Source: Ophryocystis elektroscirrha
Lineage: Eukaryota; Apicomplexa; Conoidasida; Neogregarinorida; Ophryocystidae
Direction: 5' to 3'
Assembly: GCA_030141585.1 (NCBI GenBank)
Contig: JAQIFP010000025.1
Location: 7,748 to 71,747, forward strand
Length of the DNA: 64,000 nucleotides
Shown: positions 62,157-64,000 of the stretch, piece by piece
Position numbering within the stretch: the first letter of the stretch is position 1
How the letters are laid out: each line of letters begins with the position of its first letter
Position numbers and translations under genes: made by a program
Notes under the pieces: model-generated
Databases searched by the model: none
Told to the model about the DNA's origin: nothing
The model's input: the letters and a program-made list of their open reading frames with translations, nothing else

Positions 62157-63895
62157 TATTAAATATAATACAAAAAAAAATATATATATTTTGAATAAGA
62201 TATATATATATATATATATAAGAGGGTAAGATATATAATATTTAATAATTCCTATATAATAAATAAATAATTTTGATATTATCTAATTTATCCTATTTTT
62301 GAATAAACATATGATAAATATATATTGTTATTAGAATTATGATATCAAGCCTTACCACTCGAATGAATCCACAAGGTATTGTAAGAAGTATCGAAAATAT
62401 TTATACCATAAATAGAGCCTTTACATGTCAATAACCCAATCAGTTCATCATTTATATGCATTAAGTCAATAGAATTACCTTGAGACTCGAATACACATAA
62501 AAAATGCTTACCAATGTTTGAATTAAAACACCATGAAAATTGTTCTTGAAATGAAACACTAGGATATTTATTCAGTGTTTTTTGAACTGAATTAATGCAT
62601 TCTTCACTAGAAGGATCAAAATCAGTATTTCCGTTAAATTTTATGATAGGAAGAGCAAAAGATAACTTTTTTGTAGTGTAAAAGGCATCCCATAACACAC
62701 AGTCTTTATCTTTCGTTTTAGTAACTAAAATTTTCCCGTTTTTGTGATCAACTATGAAAGGAAGAATTGTCGAGTAAATATCCGCATCAACACTGCAGAA
62801 ACAGAATCCAGCTGTACTACTTGATTTTACCTGTAAGTTTATATACAAAACAAAAATCTAAAGATTGTATATATATTGTATATACACTGATATATAATAT
62901 AAACAAACACTTATAATAATATATATATATATATATATATATTATTATATTATAATATTAGAATTATATTTACAAAGAAATGTAAAAATCTGTAATTATA
63001 GCTGAGCAGATTTACAACTTGTTATCTAATCTATTTTTATGCTCGAGAATGCGCTCACATGTATATATGCATATATATATATATATATAAATACACGTTA
63101 TTGGCATATATATGTAAATATAACTGATATATACATATATTTGTATATACATATAAATAAAGTGAAATATATATATATATATATATACATATATTGTGTA
63201 TAACTTACAAAATAAGCTATGTAAGCTTTTAGATGAGGAAATTTGGGTATAACTGCATATATATTTTTACTAAGATAAGGCCAAAAATAATTGTCAGTTT
63301 TAATGGCGCAATTGAGCGTATTCCAGCTGTAGTATGTACCCGACATTTCAATTTGATCATGCTCATAATCGTTATGTAATAATTGTTTATTAATCAAAAC
63401 CACTAGATAAATATAAAATTAACTGAGATTACGTGTTGCGCTATCTCTCGCTACACTGTATACCCAAATCTGATCTGAGGCAATAACGCCAAATGTATTT
63501 GAAGAAAATTGCCGTATACTATATACCGTATAAGGAACATTTATTGTTTGTATGATTCGAACCTCCCGCGAACAAATATTAACAGATATAAAAACTAACA
63601 CTAATAATACATCTGATATATCTGTTTGAGCAATAAATCCTATATGCAGATTTCTTATGTTTGAATTAAGTATAGCAAAATCTATTATTTTTTTTTGCTT
63701 AAGATCATCATCCACACACAAGTACCAAGGCAGGTTTTCCGTTAAACACATATACGGACTTAAAGTATGAGTTCCAAAGACATTTTCTGGAGTAATTGTA
63801 TTTTTGCTACACAAGCTCAATGAAAGCTCAGTTAGAGCTAGTCTTATTGGACCGTAGTAATACACAATTATAAAATTCAGCGTAACTTCATTTAG
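61679..63895 (-). CDS. CPSF-A/DDB1-superfamily beta-propeller protein, partial
   Basis: Four internal exons in phase: 63433-63895, 63209-63402, 62356-62830 and 61679-61980. The first follows an acceptor at the right-hand edge, so the start codon lies outside the window. The protein is beta-rich. The last exon holds [24 protein letters not shown], like the CPSF160/DDB1/SF3B3 signature ([26 protein letters not shown]), the junction of MMS1-type propellers. CPSF160 is my preferred identity, with DDB1 or SF3B3 as alternatives. The last exon ends in a perfect donor (gtaagt), yet no further exon of this gene exists before the PDI exon: the 3' part is missing at the 17-N gap. Confidence 0.55.
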
Positions 63896-64000
63896 CTAAA
63901 AAAAAAAATATATATATTACTTAAGATATAAAAAAAAAAAAAGTCTTTTTATATTTCATTTAAAAAAGTTATTTATTATATTGTAATATGGAGAATTGAT

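Overview
This is a window of a very AT-rich nuclear genome from a unicellular eukaryote. Genes carry GT...AG introns and encode core eukaryotic machinery: clathrin heavy chain, cytosolic HSP90, SF3A1, SNU13, an RNA polymerase III subunit, a capping guanylyltransferase, CDC73, a DHHC acyltransferase, a KDEL-receptor-like protein and Sec61 beta. Non-coding DNA is nearly all A/T, with long TA microsatellites. My best guess is an apicomplexan-like alveolate parasite. The hints are a PDI tail ending SDEL (an ER-retrieval form I know from Plasmodium), a secreted repeat-bearing surface-type protein, an alpha-glucan phosphorylase and many Asn-rich stretches. This placement is inference, not demonstrated. 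Mitochondrial-type genes (COQ3-like methyltransferase, adrenodoxin reductase) imply a functional mitochondrion. All three stop codons end reading frames.

Layout, left to right: last exon of a PLP-homeostasis protein (+); SF3A1 (-); an unknown 735-aa protein (+); an unknown membrane protein and an unknown 157-aa protein (+); CDC73 (+, with a 100-N gap in an intron); alpha-glucan phosphorylase (-); COQ3-like methyltransferase (+); clathrin heavy chain (+, 15 exons); MGRN1/LOG2-like RING E3 (-); RNA pol III Rpc25/RPC8 (+); a secreted repeat protein (+); TMEM42-like carrier (-); ERD2-like receptor (+); adrenodoxin reductase (+); a degenerate protein kinase (+); HSP90 (+); Dph7 (+); a divergent beta-tubulin-like protein (-); a P5B ATPase (+); SNU13 (-); a 1014-aa nonapeptide-repeat protein (+); Sec61 beta (+); DHHC acyltransferase (+); mRNA capping guanylyltransferase (-); the 3' exon of a PDI (-); and part of a CPSF-A/DDB1-like beta-propeller protein (-).

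I rebuilt the spliced models by eye and checked exon phases. For most genes the summed exon lengths divide by three. Many introns are only 23-41 nt. Genes are packed extremely tightly: stop and start codons overlap or lie a few bases apart, on the same and on opposite strands. The adrenodoxin reductase and kinase genes overlap in different frames, or are alternatively joined by a 31-nt intron.

The most notable items are the reductase/kinase overlap with its pseudokinase-like active site, the P5B ATPase with altered P-type signature motifs, the divergent tubulin paralogue, the secreted SETGV-repeat protein, and a 17-N gap at 61304-61320 that appears to hide the 3' part of one gene and the 5' part of the next.
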